Shown: positions 1 to 8,644, counted from the first letter of the stretch. The stretch is DNA of 64,000 bases from Chloroflexota bacterium (GCA_016887485.1 CP069394.1:186001-250000); one strand, 5' to 3'. A program made the numbers and translations. The notes: a model not told the origin generated them from the letters alone.

Positions 1-1
1 C

Positions 2-1066
2 GATCCGGAGATCGTTGAGCTGTGGAAGACAACCCGTCAATGGTCATTGGAAGGGTTCGAACAGATCTATGATTTGCTGGGTGAACACTTTGACCGGATT
101 TATTTCGAGAGCGAAGTGGAAGATTCCGGCTCAGAATTGGTGGAACAGTTGATTTCGGACGGGCTGGCAACCGATGACCGCCCCGAGGAACCCGTCTACA
201 TTGACCTGGACGCGGCTTTGGGCACGGACGACGAGTATCGGGTGCTGGTGATCCTGCGCTCCGATAGTTCTTCGCTCTATGCCACCAAGGACCTGCCGCT
301 CGCCATTCAGAAATTCAATGAATATCAACTGGACCGCTCAATCTACGTGATTGACGTACGCCAGTCCCTCTACCTCAAACAGATCTTCAAGACTTTGGAG
401 CTTCTGGGATATGACTGGTCGGATAAGCTTTACCACCTGGCTTATGAACTGGTGAATCTGCCCGGAAATGTCACCATGGCATCCCGGGAGGGGACGGTGG
501 TGCTGTTTGATGATCTGGTGGCCGAGGCGACCAGCCGGGCCAAGCAGATCGTTGAGGAAAAGAATCCTGAGCTGGCTGATGATGCTAAGGAATCCATTGC
601 CCTGGCAGTTGCCCTGGGTGCCTTGAAATACACCATGCTCTCGAGGGATAATACAAAGGTGGTCACCTTTGATTGGGACGCTGCGCTGGACTTTAATGGC
701 CAGGCTGCACCTTATATCCAATACGCTCACGTCCGGGCGGGCAGCATTCTGCGTAAGGCGGGTACTGAAATGCCCGATGCGGTCGTTTTCCCCGCTGACC
801 TTGAAAAGACAGAGGTAGACCTGATAGAATTGATGACCCGGCTGCCGGCAGAGGTTCAGAGGGCTGCAGAAGACCTGCGGCCGCTGGTGATTGCCAATCT
901 GGCGTTTGACCTGGCCAAGGCCTTCAATGATTTCTACAACACCTGCCAGGTGCTGAACGCCGAACCGGAAGTCCGGGCCTATCGGTTGCGTCTGGTGGCT
1001 GCGGCCAAACAGGTGATTGCAACAAGCTTGAGTTTGCTGGGCATCGAAGCTCCCAACATGATGTAA
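2..1066 (+). CDS. argS: Arginyl-tRNA synthetase, C-terminal part (5' end outside window)
   Basis: This class I enzyme charges tRNA-Arg with arginine. The frame is open from base 2, so the gene enters from the left edge and only about 354 C-terminal residues are seen; the first internal ATG at 47 is not the true start. The fragment holds the end of the catalytic domain, with the degenerate second signature M-A-S-R-E-G-T that many ArgRS carry instead of KMSKS. The anticodon-binding DALR domain follows, starting near the Q-Y-A-H-V-R motif, and the protein ends ...APNMM as ArgRS typically does. A synthetase homologue gene follows 54 bp downstream on the same strand. Confidence 0.95.
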   Translation, partial: DPEIVELWKTTRQWSLEGFEQIYDLLGEHFDRIYFESEVEDSGSELVEQLISDGLATDDRPEEPVYIDLDAALGTDDEYRVLVILRSDSSSLYATKDLPLAIQKFNEYQLDRSIYVIDVRQSLYLKQIFKTLELLGYDWSDKLYHLAYELVNLPGNVTMASREGTVVLFDDLVAEATSRAKQIVEEKNPELADDAKESIALAVALGALKYTMLSRDNTKVVTFDWDAALDFNGQAAPYIQYAHVRAGSILRKAGTEMPDAVVFPADLEKTEVDLIELMTRLPAEVQRAAEDLRPLVIANLAFDLAKAFNDFYNTCQVLNAEPEVRAYRLRLVAAAKQVIATSLSLLGIEAPNMM

Positions 1067-1120
1067 TGATGCCCGTTATCGTTAACCAACCAACTATTTA
1101 GATAAGGAGTACACACTTCA

Positions 1121-2440
1121 ATGGCACGAATTCGAACGATCATCATGGGCGCTGCAGGGCGAGATTTTCATAATTTCAATACCTTCTATCGTGACAATAA
1201 GGATTATGAAGTTGTCGCTTTCACAGCCACCCAGATCCCCAATATCGAGGGTCGGAAATACCCTGCGGAATTGGCTGGTGAACTCTATCCGGCTGGCATC
1301 CCGATTTATCCCGAATCCGAGCTGGTCAAGCTCATCAAGGAAAATGATATTGACCAGGTTGTTTTCGCGTATAGCGATGTCCCCGGGGAATATGTGATGC
1401 ACAAAGCTGCTTTAGTGAATGCAGTTGGAGCGGATTTCCGTCTGATGGGCATTGATAAGACCCAGATCAAATCGACCAAACCCGTTGTGGCCGTCTGTGC
1501 TGTGCGGACCGGTTCCGGCAAGAGCCAGACCACCCGCCGCGTCTCCCTGATCCTGCGCGAGATGGGCTACAAAGTGGCTGCTATCCGGCACCCAATGCCT
1601 TATGGCGACCTGGTCAAGCAGAAAGTACAACGCTTTGCCGATTACAGTGACCTGGACAAGCACGAATGCACGATCGAGGAACGCGAGGAATATGAACCCC
1701 ACCTGGATAACGGTGTGATCGTTTATGCCGGTGTGGATTATGAAGCGATCCTGCGTGAAGCCGAGAAGGAAGTGGACATCGTCCTTTGGGATGGCGGCAA
1801 TAACGACTTCTCCTTCTATGTTTCCGATCTGCTGATCGTTGTGGCTGACCCCCACCGTCCTGGCCATGAAATGCGCTATTACCCCGGCGAGACCAATGTC
1901 CGACTGGCGGATGTCTTTGTGATCAACAAAGTCGATACCGCCAATCCTGACGATGTGATCACCGTCCGTGATAACCTCTATGCCCTCAATCCCGACGCAA
2001 TGGTCATTGAAGGGGCCAGCCCCTTATTTGTGGATGACCCCGAAGCCATCCGCGGCAAACGTGTCCTGGTTGTGGAAGACGGCCCCACGTTGACCCACGG
2101 TGGTATGGCCTACGGCGCCGGTTATGTGGCTGCCCGCCGCTTTGGCGCTGGTGAAATTGTGGACCCCCGCCCATTTGCGGTTGCCTCCATCAAAGACACC
2201 TATGAAAAGTATCCCGAGACCGGTCAGATTCTGCCCGCCATGGGTTATGGTGAGAAGATGATGCGCGATCTGGAAAAGACCATCAACCGGGCCGATGTGG
2301 ACCTGGTCATCAGCGGTACGCCGATTGACCTGACCCGGATCATCAAGATCAATAAACCGATCCAGCGGGTTCGTTATGAACTCCAGGAAATCGGTGAGCC
2401 GACTCTCGAATCGATCCTGACCAAGAAATTCGGCAAATAA
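1121..2440 (+). CDS. Cyclic 2,3-diphosphoglycerate synthetase family P-loop protein
   Basis: 439 residues. The N-terminal part (about 1-115) looks like a Rossmann domain starting IIMGAAGRDFHNFN. A P-loop domain follows with G-S-G-K-S at residues 131-135, then WDGGNND (about 224-230) and an N-K-V-D motif (about 268). This matches the family of archaeal cyclic 2,3-diphosphoglycerate synthetase, which makes the thermoprotectant cDPG from 2,3-diphosphoglycerate and ATP. Bacterial homologues are usually annotated this way by similarity, so the substrate here is inferred. The ATG at 1121 has a good AAGGAG site upstream. The gene lies between argS and obg, is followed by a terminator at 2463, and no 2-phosphoglycerate kinase gene is nearby. 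Confidence 0.8.
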   Translation: MARIRTIIMGAAGRDFHNFNTFYRDNKDYEVVAFTATQIPNIEGRKYPAELAGELYPAGIPIYPESELVKLIKENDIDQVVFAYSDVPGEYVMHKAALVNAVGADFRLMGIDKTQIKSTKPVVAVCAVRTGSGKSQTTRRVSLILREMGYKVAAIRHPMPYGDLVKQKVQRFADYSDLDKHECTIEEREEYEPHLDNGVIVYAGVDYEAILREAEKEVDIVLWDGGNNDFSFYVSDLLIVVADPHRPGHEMRYYPGETNVRLADVFVINKVDTANPDDVITVRDNLYALNPDAMVIEGASPLFVDDPEAIRGKRVLVVEDGPTLTHGGMAYGAGYVAARRFGAGEIVDPRPFAVASIKDTYEKYPETGQILPAMGYGEKMMRDLEKTINRADVDLVISGTPIDLTRIIKINKPIQRVRYELQEIGEPTLESILTKKFGK

Positions 2441-2462
2441 TCCAGTTTTATTCAGATGAAAC

Positions 2463-2497
2463 AACGGGGTTGCCTTCTGGTGACCCCGTTTTGATTT
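2463..2497 (+). terminator. Rho-independent terminator after the cDPG synthetase homologue
   Basis: Arms AACGGGGT (2463-2470) and ACCCCGTT (2483-2490) pair around a 12-base loop, which itself can extend the stem with mismatches, and are followed by a T-rich tail. Confidence 0.75.
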
Positions 2498-2565
2498 AAT
2501 GCGGTAAGATTAACTGCTGTGTTGATAAAATAAACAAAATTCATTACGAAGAGTGAAAATTATCC

Positions 2566-3825
2566 ATGTTCTTTGATGAAGCAGAAATCTATGTGCAATC
2601 CGGCCGCGGCGGCGACGGGATGGTCCATTTCCATAAAGAAAAATATGTCCCTCGGGGCGGTCCGGATGGGGGTGACGGTGGCCGTGGTGGGGCCGTGATC
2701 CTCGAAGTCAACCCCAAGATCAATACCTTGTTTGACTTCAGCCACCGGGCACGCTATATTGCCGATGATGGCAGACCCGGCGGACCGAACAATATGAGCG
2801 GAAAATCAGCTCAGGACCTTGTGGTAAGTGTGCCACCTGGAACGCTGGTCTATGATGCCCAATCCGGCGATTTGTTGGGTGATCTGGTGGATGATTACCA
2901 GCAATTGGTGGTTGCCAAAGGCGGCCGAGGTGGGCGGGGCAATCAGCATTATGCCACCAGCCGCAATCAGGCCCCTCGGATGGCTGAGAAGGGCGAACCT
3001 GCTGAAGAGAAGAACCTGCGCCTGGAGCTGAAAATGATTGCCGATATCGGCATCGTGGGTGTGCCCAACGCGGGCAAGTCCAGCTTGTTATCGGTGGTCT
3101 CCAACGCCACGCCAAAGATTGCCAACTATCCCTTTACGACATTGTCGCCAAACCTCGGCGTGGTCCGGCTGGATCACGATGTTGTGATGGTGCTGGCGGA
3201 TATTCCTGGCCTGATTGAAGGGGCGCATCAGGGCGTGGGCCTTGGTTTTTCATTCCTGCGCCATGTCCAGCGGACACGGGTGCTGATCCATGTGCTGGAT
3301 GGGCTTTCGGACGATCCGCTCTCGGATTTCTCGCAGATCAACAGCGAAATGGCGCTCTATGATGAGAAGATCGCGGATAAGCCCCAGATTGTCGCTTTCA
3401 ACAAGATGGATTTACCCTTTGTGCAGGAACGCTGGCCTGAAATTGAGAAAAAAATTAAGGACCTTGGCTATGAGATCTTGCCGATCTCCACAGTGAGCCA
3501 CGAAAATGTGGACACGTTGATGTGGAAGACGTATTCCATGCTTGAAAATGCGCCGGAACCTGAGGTGGTCGAGGAAATGCCGGTTTACCGGGCTTCGGAA
3601 GACCCGCGGGCTTTCACCATTGAACAGACGGAAGAAGGCTGGGTGGTCAGCGGTGAAGCTATTGAGCGCGCTGCAGTGATGACCTATTGGGAACATCGTG
3701 AATCTGTCCGCCGGTTCCAACGCCTGATGGAAAACATCGGGGTGGAGGAGGCGTTGCGTGAGGCTGGCATCGAAGAAGGCGATACGGTCATGATTGGTGA
3801 TTACGCCCTGGAATGGCAGGACTAG
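2566..3825 (+). CDS. obg: GTPase Obg/CgtA
   Basis: Essential GTPase that associates with the large ribosomal subunit and takes part in 50S assembly and stress signalling. All three family parts are present in 419 residues: the glycine-rich Obg fold (about 1-158, with repeated GGDGG/GGRGG turns); the G domain with P-loop G-V-P-N-A-G-K-S-S near 165, the switch DIPGLIEG and NKMD; and a C-terminal OCT domain (about 340-419). The start is the ATG at 2566, with FFDEAEI following as in most Obg proteins. The 3' end overlaps nadD by 13 bp, so the two are probably co-translated. Confidence 0.95.
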   Translation: MFFDEAEIYVQSGRGGDGMVHFHKEKYVPRGGPDGGDGGRGGAVILEVNPKINTLFDFSHRARYIADDGRPGGPNNMSGKSAQDLVVSVPPGTLVYDAQSGDLLGDLVDDYQQLVVAKGGRGGRGNQHYATSRNQAPRMAEKGEPAEEKNLRLELKMIADIGIVGVPNAGKSSLLSVVSNATPKIANYPFTTLSPNLGVVRLDHDVVMVLADIPGLIEGAHQGVGLGFSFLRHVQRTRVLIHVLDGLSDDPLSDFSQINSEMALYDEKIADKPQIVAFNKMDLPFVQERWPEIEKKIKDLGYEILPISTVSHENVDTLMWKTYSMLENAPEPEVVEEMPVYRASEDPRAFTIEQTEEGWVVSGEAIERAAVMTYWEHRESVRRFQRLMENIGVEEALREAGIEEGDTVMIGDYALEWQD

Positions 3826-4436
3826 AAGTGACCTCTAAACGCCTTGGCATATTTGGCGGTACATTTGATCCGCCGCACATTGGTCATCTGATCCTGGCGG
3901 CTGAAGCCAGGGACCAATTGAATCTGGACCAGACCATATGGGTGCTGACGCCTGACCCGCCGCATAAGCAGGGGAGCAAGATTGCGTCTCTGGAGGACCG
4001 GCTGGCGATGGTGGGGCTGGCAATTGCTGATGACCCAGGTTTTGTGCTTTCACATGTGGATATTGACCGACCTGGACCGCACTATGCATTGGATACCGTG
4101 GAATTGCTGAGGTTGGAATATCCTGAAGATGATTTGATCTATCTGATGGGCGGGGATTCATTGCAGGACCTGCCGCACTGGTATCGGCCGGAAGAATTTC
4201 TATCCGCGCTGGACGGAATCGGCGTGATGCGGCGACCGGGGGATGAGATTGATATTTCCGAGTTGTTGGATGTCCTGCCGATGCTGGTAGATAAGCTGAA
4301 TTTCGTCACAGCCCCATTATTAGAGATCGCAGCTAATCAGATCCGGCGAAGGGTGTCTGATGAACGGGCGTATCGCTATTACCTCACGCCGGAGGTTTAC
4401 CGCTATATCCATGAGAAAGGTTTATATCAGGACTAG
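3813..4436 (+). CDS. nadD: Nicotinate-nucleotide adenylyltransferase
   Basis: Transfers AMP from ATP to nicotinate mononucleotide in NAD biosynthesis. The nucleotidyltransferase signature G-G-T-F-D-P-P-H-I-G-H lies at the N-terminus. A GGDSL motif lies mid-protein, and the C-terminal QIRRRVSDERAYRYYL segment replaces the usual ISST-x-IR. The ATG at 3813 lies inside obg; an in-frame GTG at 3828, just behind the obg stop, is an alternative start that would remove five residues. The obg-nadD pairing is common in bacteria. The stop overlaps the convergent response regulator gene by 4 bp. Confidence 0.93.
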   Translation: MAGLEVTSKRLGIFGGTFDPPHIGHLILAAEARDQLNLDQTIWVLTPDPPHKQGSKIASLEDRLAMVGLAIADDPGFVLSHVDIDRPGPHYALDTVELLRLEYPEDDLIYLMGGDSLQDLPHWYRPEEFLSALDGIGVMRRPGDEIDISELLDVLPMLVDKLNFVTAPLLEIAANQIRRRVSDERAYRYYLTPEVYRYIHEKGLYQD

Positions 4437-5122
4437 CCGTTCTGGTTATCCTGGGGGGAACTGACACTGGGGATTAACCCCATTTCCTGAGCTTTAAGGA
4501 TGGCTGCTGCGCGGCCATGAACCTGTAATTTCAGATATATTTTGTGCAGGAAATTCCGTACGGTTGGGTTGGCAATATCAAGCCGCTCTGCCAATACCGC
4601 TGTGTTTTCATCCGGATAGGCTGCGCAAACCGATAGGACTTCCAATTCACGCGGAGTGAGGGTGAAGTCAGCGGCGTGACCGTTGAAGAAGATATCCCGA
4701 ACACGATTGCTCATATAGCTGCCACCCTCTGCCAGGGTTTCGATGATCTTGCCCAGGTTGCGGATGCTGTCGTAATCATCCTTGAGGATATAGCCGCTAG
4801 TGCCCGATTCGAGGATGCTTTTAATCATGGCCCTTTGAGAGTGCATGGAAATCACCAGGATGGATAGTTCCGGGTGGGAGAGTTTTAGTTCGGCTAAAAG
4901 CTTGTGGATCGGCTGGATGTTACGATTTTCTTCGCTGATGGGCACGTTAATATCCAGAATCAGCATATCCACCTTTTTCTTCTTCAGCAAGCTTTTCAGA
5001 CATTCACTAAAGAGACATGAGCCAACAATTTTGATATTAGGATAATCGGAAAGACGATGGATATACCCATCAATGGTAGCTTGATGATCTTCCAGAATTG
5101 CGAGATTAATCGTTTCTGCCAT
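4433..5122 (-). CDS. LuxR/NarL-type response regulator, no histidine kinase nearby
   Basis: 229 residues. The N-terminal receiver domain has acidic residues E11/D12, the predicted phospho-acceptor D57 in LILDINV, and the conserved lysine in ILKDD. The C-terminal LuxR-type helix-turn-helix begins LTPRELEVLSVC and covers about 155-220. Such proteins act as dimeric, phosphorylation-controlled transcription factors. No sensor kinase gene lies within the window, so the input signal is unknown. A promoter-like sequence is seen at 5160-5187. The gene converges on nadD with a 4-bp overlap and no obvious terminator. Confidence 0.9.
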   Translation of the reverse strand: MAETINLAILEDHQATIDGYIHRLSDYPNIKIVGSCLFSECLKSLLKKKKVDMLILDINVPISEENRNIQPIHKLLAELKLSHPELSILVISMHSQRAMIKSILESGTSGYILKDDYDSIRNLGKIIETLAEGGSYMSNRVRDIFFNGHAADFTLTPRELEVLSVCAAYPDENTAVLAERLDIANPTVRNFLHKIYLKLQVHGRAAAILKAQEMGLIPSVSSPQDNQNG

Positions 5123-5159
5123 TTATTTCCCCTTTCACCGAAAAGAATGTCATCTATTT

Positions 5160-5187
5160 ATTCTATCAGAATATAAACTGAAATCAA
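5160..5187 (-). promoter_or_regulatory. Promoter for the response regulator
   Basis: Reading the minus strand, TTGATT (5187-5182), a 16-base spacer and TAGAAT (5165-5160) form a sigma-70-type promoter about 38 bp before the ATG. Confidence 0.6.
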
Positions 5188-5213
5188 TAGCGGCCAGGCA
5201 GGATAATTGGCGT

Positions 5214-5257
5214 TAAAAAGCTCACTGACCGGGTGAGGGGGGCACCCGGCCAGTGAG
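5214..5257 (-). terminator. Strong terminator ending the ECF sigma operon
   Basis: Fifteen-base arms 5221-5235 and 5243-5257 pair with one mismatch around a G-rich loop. On the minus strand the stem is followed by CTTTTT. It sits about 70 bp behind the lipoprotein gene, so it closes the four-gene operon. Confidence 0.85.
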
Positions 5258-5327
5258 TAAACATATTAAACCATAGGTTTAATCATTTGTCAACAATTCA
5301 GTAATCAATTGTTTAGTGTTTTTTCAT

Positions 5328-6182
5328 TTATGAATCGAGATGGATCAGTGTGACATTACCGACGGCCATATCCAAATTGATGGTCAGTGTTGGGCCTTCT
5401 TCCATGGTGGTGTAGGTGTCATCGGAGAGCAGCCAGGTGCCTTCGGTGTTGAAGTTGCTCACCGTTCCGTCGTTGATGATGACGGCTTTCATCCCGGCGG
5501 GGATGATGATGGTGATGTTGCTAATGGTTGCTTTGATGTCGACTTCGGCATCATGAGCGAGCGTACCGGTGAAATCTAGCGTGTAATCGCCAGCGCCGGC
5601 AGAAAAGCTCATCGTATTGAAGTTGGCATTTCCCAGCCCGGTGAGTGAGGCGGATGAAGCGCCGGTGGTGAAGGTGAATTCATCCATGTTGACCGGGTTA
5701 GGCGCATCAAAGTGCACGGTTGTTTTACTGGCTCCCTGAATGATCTTAAGGTTGGTCAGTTGCAAGCCGGTCAGATTGAAGTCGTTTTCACTGGCGCCGC
5801 CTTCAATTTCGAGGCTCAGTGGCAGCAGAGAAGACAGGGCAAAATTCCATTCATTGACGACATCATTGGTTGGAATGCCGGAAATCCTGTAGGGATTGAC
5901 CTGTTTGATCTCGAATAAATTGTTGCTCCGAGTGAATTGGGGTTCCCAATCTTCAACATTGTAATTGATCGCTCCGGTAACCAGTTTGGTGGAGCCGGGG
6001 GTGATGTTGAATGTCCCGCCAGTCATCGTGAAGGCCAGTTCGGTCTCGGCCAAATTGGTGGGCAAAGCCTCATTGATCATCACAGTTTGGGTGTCAATCG
6101 TTTTCATTTCAATATTGCTGATTGAGCAGGCAAAGCTGGATAGTGCCAGGGCGATAATCACAAAAATCAGTTGTTTCTTCAT
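5328..6182 (-). CDS. Lipoprotein with predicted beta-rich (DUF4097-like) fold, ECF operon
   Basis: 284 residues, start chosen at 6182, where MKKQLIF is preceded by a clear GGAAGGAGA site; the longer frame from 6239 has none. A short lipoprotein signal ends at lipobox S-F-A-C19, with Ser after the Cys, so the protein is probably anchored to the outer face of the membrane. The body is rich in beta strands with alternating N/T/S and hydrophobic residues (for example NLTGLQLTNLKI and ATISNITIIIP), resembling the repetitive beta-solenoid of DUF4097/DUF2154-type envelope proteins; this is a pattern match, not a firm family call. It is the last gene of the sigma/anti-sigma/bactofilin-like operon and is followed by a strong terminator. 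Confidence 0.8.
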   Translation of the reverse strand: MKKQLIFVIIALALSSFACSISNIEMKTIDTQTVMINEALPTNLAETELAFTMTGGTFNITPGSTKLVTGAINYNVEDWEPQFTRSNNLFEIKQVNPYRISGIPTNDVVNEWNFALSSLLPLSLEIEGGASENDFNLTGLQLTNLKIIQGASKTTVHFDAPNPVNMDEFTFTTGASSASLTGLGNANFNTMSFSAGAGDYTLDFTGTLAHDAEVDIKATISNITIIIPAGMKAVIINDGTVSNFNTEGTWLLSDDTYTTMEEGPTLTINLDMAVGNVTLIHLDS

Positions 6183-6253
6183 AAAGTTCTCCTTCCCAAT
6201 TAGAGCAGCAATCTTCGTGCCAGTTTTGGGGTGGAACACCCTGTTCCGGGAAA

Positions 6254-7300
6254 TCAGGATTCTTCCTGATTCTGATCGGTTTCAGGCTCCACAGATTTTT
6301 CAAAGGTCAGGACTTCCTGCTCATTGCGGGAAGTTTGTGTTCGAGGATAGGGGTTGGTGCCAACAAGGGTTACCACAGCCATTCCCAGCCCAAAGAGCGC
6401 TGTCAGGATCACAAGGGTCCAGCCGAGGCAGGGGATGATCCAGAGGAAGCGTGCCAGAAGGTAGAGGGCCAGGTTGCCCAAAACGGCCGTCAGGACGGGG
6501 TGCCAGGTGGTCTTGAAGATGCTGGACGCCATCCGTTTGCCAAGCTCATAACCCAATGACAGCCAGCCGACTAACAGAGCGATGGCGAAAGCCAAACCGG
6601 ACAGGGCCACCACGGGGATCAGGCAGATGGTCAGTGAAAGGATCACGCCGCCAATCGCCATGACCACGGCTGTGAGCGCTCCAAATCCAAGCATTGTCCA
6701 TGGTTGGGAGATGAGCGCCTCGGTCATCACGTCTGCGGATTTCGGCAGGATGAGCAGAAGGAGAGCGCCCAGGGCAACGATTGCCAGAAGCTGCCCAATT
6801 TCACGGGCGATCCAGGTGAAGGCGGATATAACCCCAGAACCTGGGGATTGAACTACCTGCGGGGCAGGAACATTCGGAATTTCAATATCGGTATTCGGAA
6901 GGGTCCAGTCATGAATAATATCGCCCAGGATGGTTGCGGACTCGCTGACATTGACATAACTCCCGGGTGAGATCAAATCCCCTTGAATGTAGGCATTATC
7001 TGAAAGGGTCACTGTGCCACCTACCGCTGTCATATTGCCTTGCACGGTGCCATCCACGGTGACGACACCGCCAACAACGAGGATGTTGCCTGTGACGATG
7101 GCGCCTTCCATGACATTGACCACACCGCCAAAGACATTCAGGTCACCATCGAGAATCTCGCCATCTTCAAGTGTGTAACTTTCTCCGAAGATTGTGCGGC
7201 CATCCTCAACAGGCGCTGCCAGGACGGCAGGTACAGGGATGAGTAGGGCCAGAATGATCACGAATGTAAAGATTTGAAGGACCTTTTGGATTTTCTTCAT
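6254..7300 (-). CDS. Secreted bactofilin-like beta-solenoid protein with membrane segments
   Basis: 348 residues. A signal peptide or signal anchor (about 1-29, ending VPAVLA) precedes an extracytoplasmic run of short valine/glycine repeats at about 40-125 (DGDLNVFGGVV, GNILVVGGVV, GNMTAVGGTV). This is the hallmark of bactofilin/polymer-forming beta-helices. The second half has several hydrophobic segments (about 175-197, 207-250 and 275-320), so it is an integral membrane protein with an external solenoid. The tail is acidic and Gln/Glu-rich. Its start overlaps the anti-sigma stop by 4 bp. A role in envelope structure or sensing under the ECF sigma factor is an inference from context. Confidence 0.8.
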   Translation of the reverse strand: MKKIQKVLQIFTFVIILALLIPVPAVLAAPVEDGRTIFGESYTLEDGEILDGDLNVFGGVVNVMEGAIVTGNILVVGGVVTVDGTVQGNMTAVGGTVTLSDNAYIQGDLISPGSYVNVSESATILGDIIHDWTLPNTDIEIPNVPAPQVVQSPGSGVISAFTWIAREIGQLLAIVALGALLLLILPKSADVMTEALISQPWTMLGFGALTAVVMAIGGVILSLTICLIPVVALSGLAFAIALLVGWLSLGYELGKRMASSIFKTTWHPVLTAVLGNLALYLLARFLWIIPCLGWTLVILTALFGLGMAVVTLVGTNPYPRTQTSRNEQEVLTFEKSVEPETDQNQEES

Positions 7301-7848
7301 GACTCAAATACTCCTTCTTTGACGGGGTGATAGAACTTAATCAATGAACTGAACCAGGTGACGATCAGGGCCATGGAGGCTGAGAAGCCGCCCACGCCCA
7401 GAATCACCAAGAGAGGCAATACCAGGGGGAAGGATTTGACCACAGAGCTGAGTAGATCCCAGAAATAGCTGATCCTCGCGATGGAACGGGCCAGGCTGGC
7501 AAAGGTCTGGCTGAATTGGTAGTTGAAAGAGGGGCCGAAGATGTTAATCGAGGCCAGGCCGAGGAAAATGAGGGAAGCCAGACCGAAAAGTCCTAGCGTC
7601 AGGAACCACATCTTGCGCTGTTGTTGCTGCTGTCGTCTGATGGCCAGACGATTCTCCCAACGATGGCTGAAACCCGGCAAGGGCTCAGGTTCGCTGCTGG
7701 AGTTGATCATGATTTGCACCTGGTTCCATGAGTGGGAGAGCTGTTTGCACTGCTGGCATCCTTCCAGATGCGTTTGCAGGGCCTTCTGCTGTTCCTCATC
7801 CAAATTTTCTTCTGACAATAACCAGGTTTCATAGGGCTGGTGACTCAT
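7297..7848 (-). CDS. Anti-sigma factor with zinc-finger (ZAS) domain
   Basis: 183 residues. The N-terminal zinc-binding anti-sigma motif H27-x3-C31-x2-C34 lies in a helical cytoplasmic domain. A Gln-rich linker and two hydrophobic segments follow (about 79-100 and 142-168), which places the sigma-binding domain in the cytoplasm and anchors the protein in the membrane. It overlaps the sigma gene by 20 bp, the usual arrangement for a cognate ECF/anti-sigma pair. How it would be inactivated cannot be seen; no site-1/site-2 protease gene is nearby. Confidence 0.88.
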   Translation of the reverse strand: MSHQPYETWLLSEENLDEEQQKALQTHLEGCQQCKQLSHSWNQVQIMINSSSEPEPLPGFSHRWENRLAIRRQQQQQRKMWFLTLGLFGLASLIFLGLASINIFGPSFNYQFSQTFASLARSIARISYFWDLLSSVVKSFPLVLPLLVILGVGGFSASMALIVTWFSSLIKFYHPVKEGVFES

Positions 7849-8425
7849 CAGGTCTCCTTTCTCTCACCGGCAAGGTGGCTTCTTCGGCTGTCATCCCATT
7901 TGCCAGGGCTTGACGGGCTCGGAAGAGCCTGCTCTTGACTGCGCCAACACTCAAGTTGAGGCTTTCTGCGATCTCAACTTCTGAGTATTGATGCCAATAT
8001 CGCAGGACGATAGCAGCGCGGTCTGTCGGTTTGAGGTCGTTCAATAATTTTTGGATCATCGCTTCCTTTTCCCTTGACCGGAATTCTCTTTCCGGATTGG
8101 GGGCGTTATGGTCAGCAACGATCTCCGCTGGGAGGGCGTCGGTAGAGACGGTGTCCAGTCTGCGTTTGCGCATCTGATCAATACAATAATGAGATGCAAT
8201 AGACAGCAGCCAGGTTGCAAAAGAACGTTTCGGGTCATACCGTTTTATATGGGTATAGGCCCGAAGGAAGCTTTCTTGAGCGGCATCTTCGGCTGCTTTA
8301 CTGTTCCCCAGCATGCGATAGCATAGGCTGAAGACAGGCCGTTGGTATAGTTCAACCAATTGCCCGAAAGCCGAATCATCTCCATCCAGCGCTTTGGTAA
8401 TCCAAAGGGCTTCTTGTGCTTCCAC
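7829..8425 (-). CDS. ECF-type RNA polymerase sigma factor
   Basis: 198 residues with sigma region 2 (FGQLVELYQRPVFSLCYRML and the following DAAQESFLRAY) and region 4 (LKPTDRAAIVLRYWHQYSEVEIAESL, then a helix-turn-helix ending VKSRLFRAR). Region 3 is missing, as in extracytoplasmic function factors. The start is a GTG at 8425 with AAGGAG about 8 bases upstream. It heads the operon with its anti-sigma, bactofilin-like and lipoprotein genes, and an ECF-type promoter at 8455-8482 suggests positive autoregulation. Confidence 0.93.
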   Translation of the reverse strand: MEAQEALWITKALDGDDSAFGQLVELYQRPVFSLCYRMLGNSKAAEDAAQESFLRAYTHIKRYDPKRSFATWLLSIASHYCIDQMRKRRLDTVSTDALPAEIVADHNAPNPEREFRSREKEAMIQKLLNDLKPTDRAAIVLRYWHQYSEVEIAESLNLSVGAVKSRLFRARQALANGMTAEEATLPVRERRPDESPAL

Positions 8426-8454
8426 AATGTCTCCTTGTCGCTCCTCTACTAGGA

Positions 8455-8482
8455 TATACGGTATTTGATTAAAAAAGTTGCA
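8455..8482 (-). promoter_or_regulatory. ECF-type promoter before the sigma factor
   Basis: On the minus strand TGCAAC (8482-8477), a T-rich 16-base spacer and CGTATA (8460-8455) match the general ECF promoter form (an AAC-containing -35 and a CGT-containing -10, 16 apart). It lies about 30 bp before the GTG start. This would be the site through which the factor transcribes its own operon. Confidence 0.6.
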
Positions 8483-8644
8483 GGAAATTTTACCTGAGGA
8501 GTAATTAAATTATATGCACCTGATCGCAGGTTGAACCAGTCATGTGGACAGGGTCAACCCCATCAGGTCGTAGGGATTTTTTGGCTGAAACCGTCAAATT
8601 ACCGCTCTTTGGCCAGTTTGACGGTCAGTTTCATCTATTTGGGA

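Noticed and set aside
8520-8640. Terminator for the deoxynucleoside kinase gene
   Set aside because: A stem ACCGTCAAA/TTTGACGGT exists, but no T-run follows on either strand, so I did not list it as a terminator.
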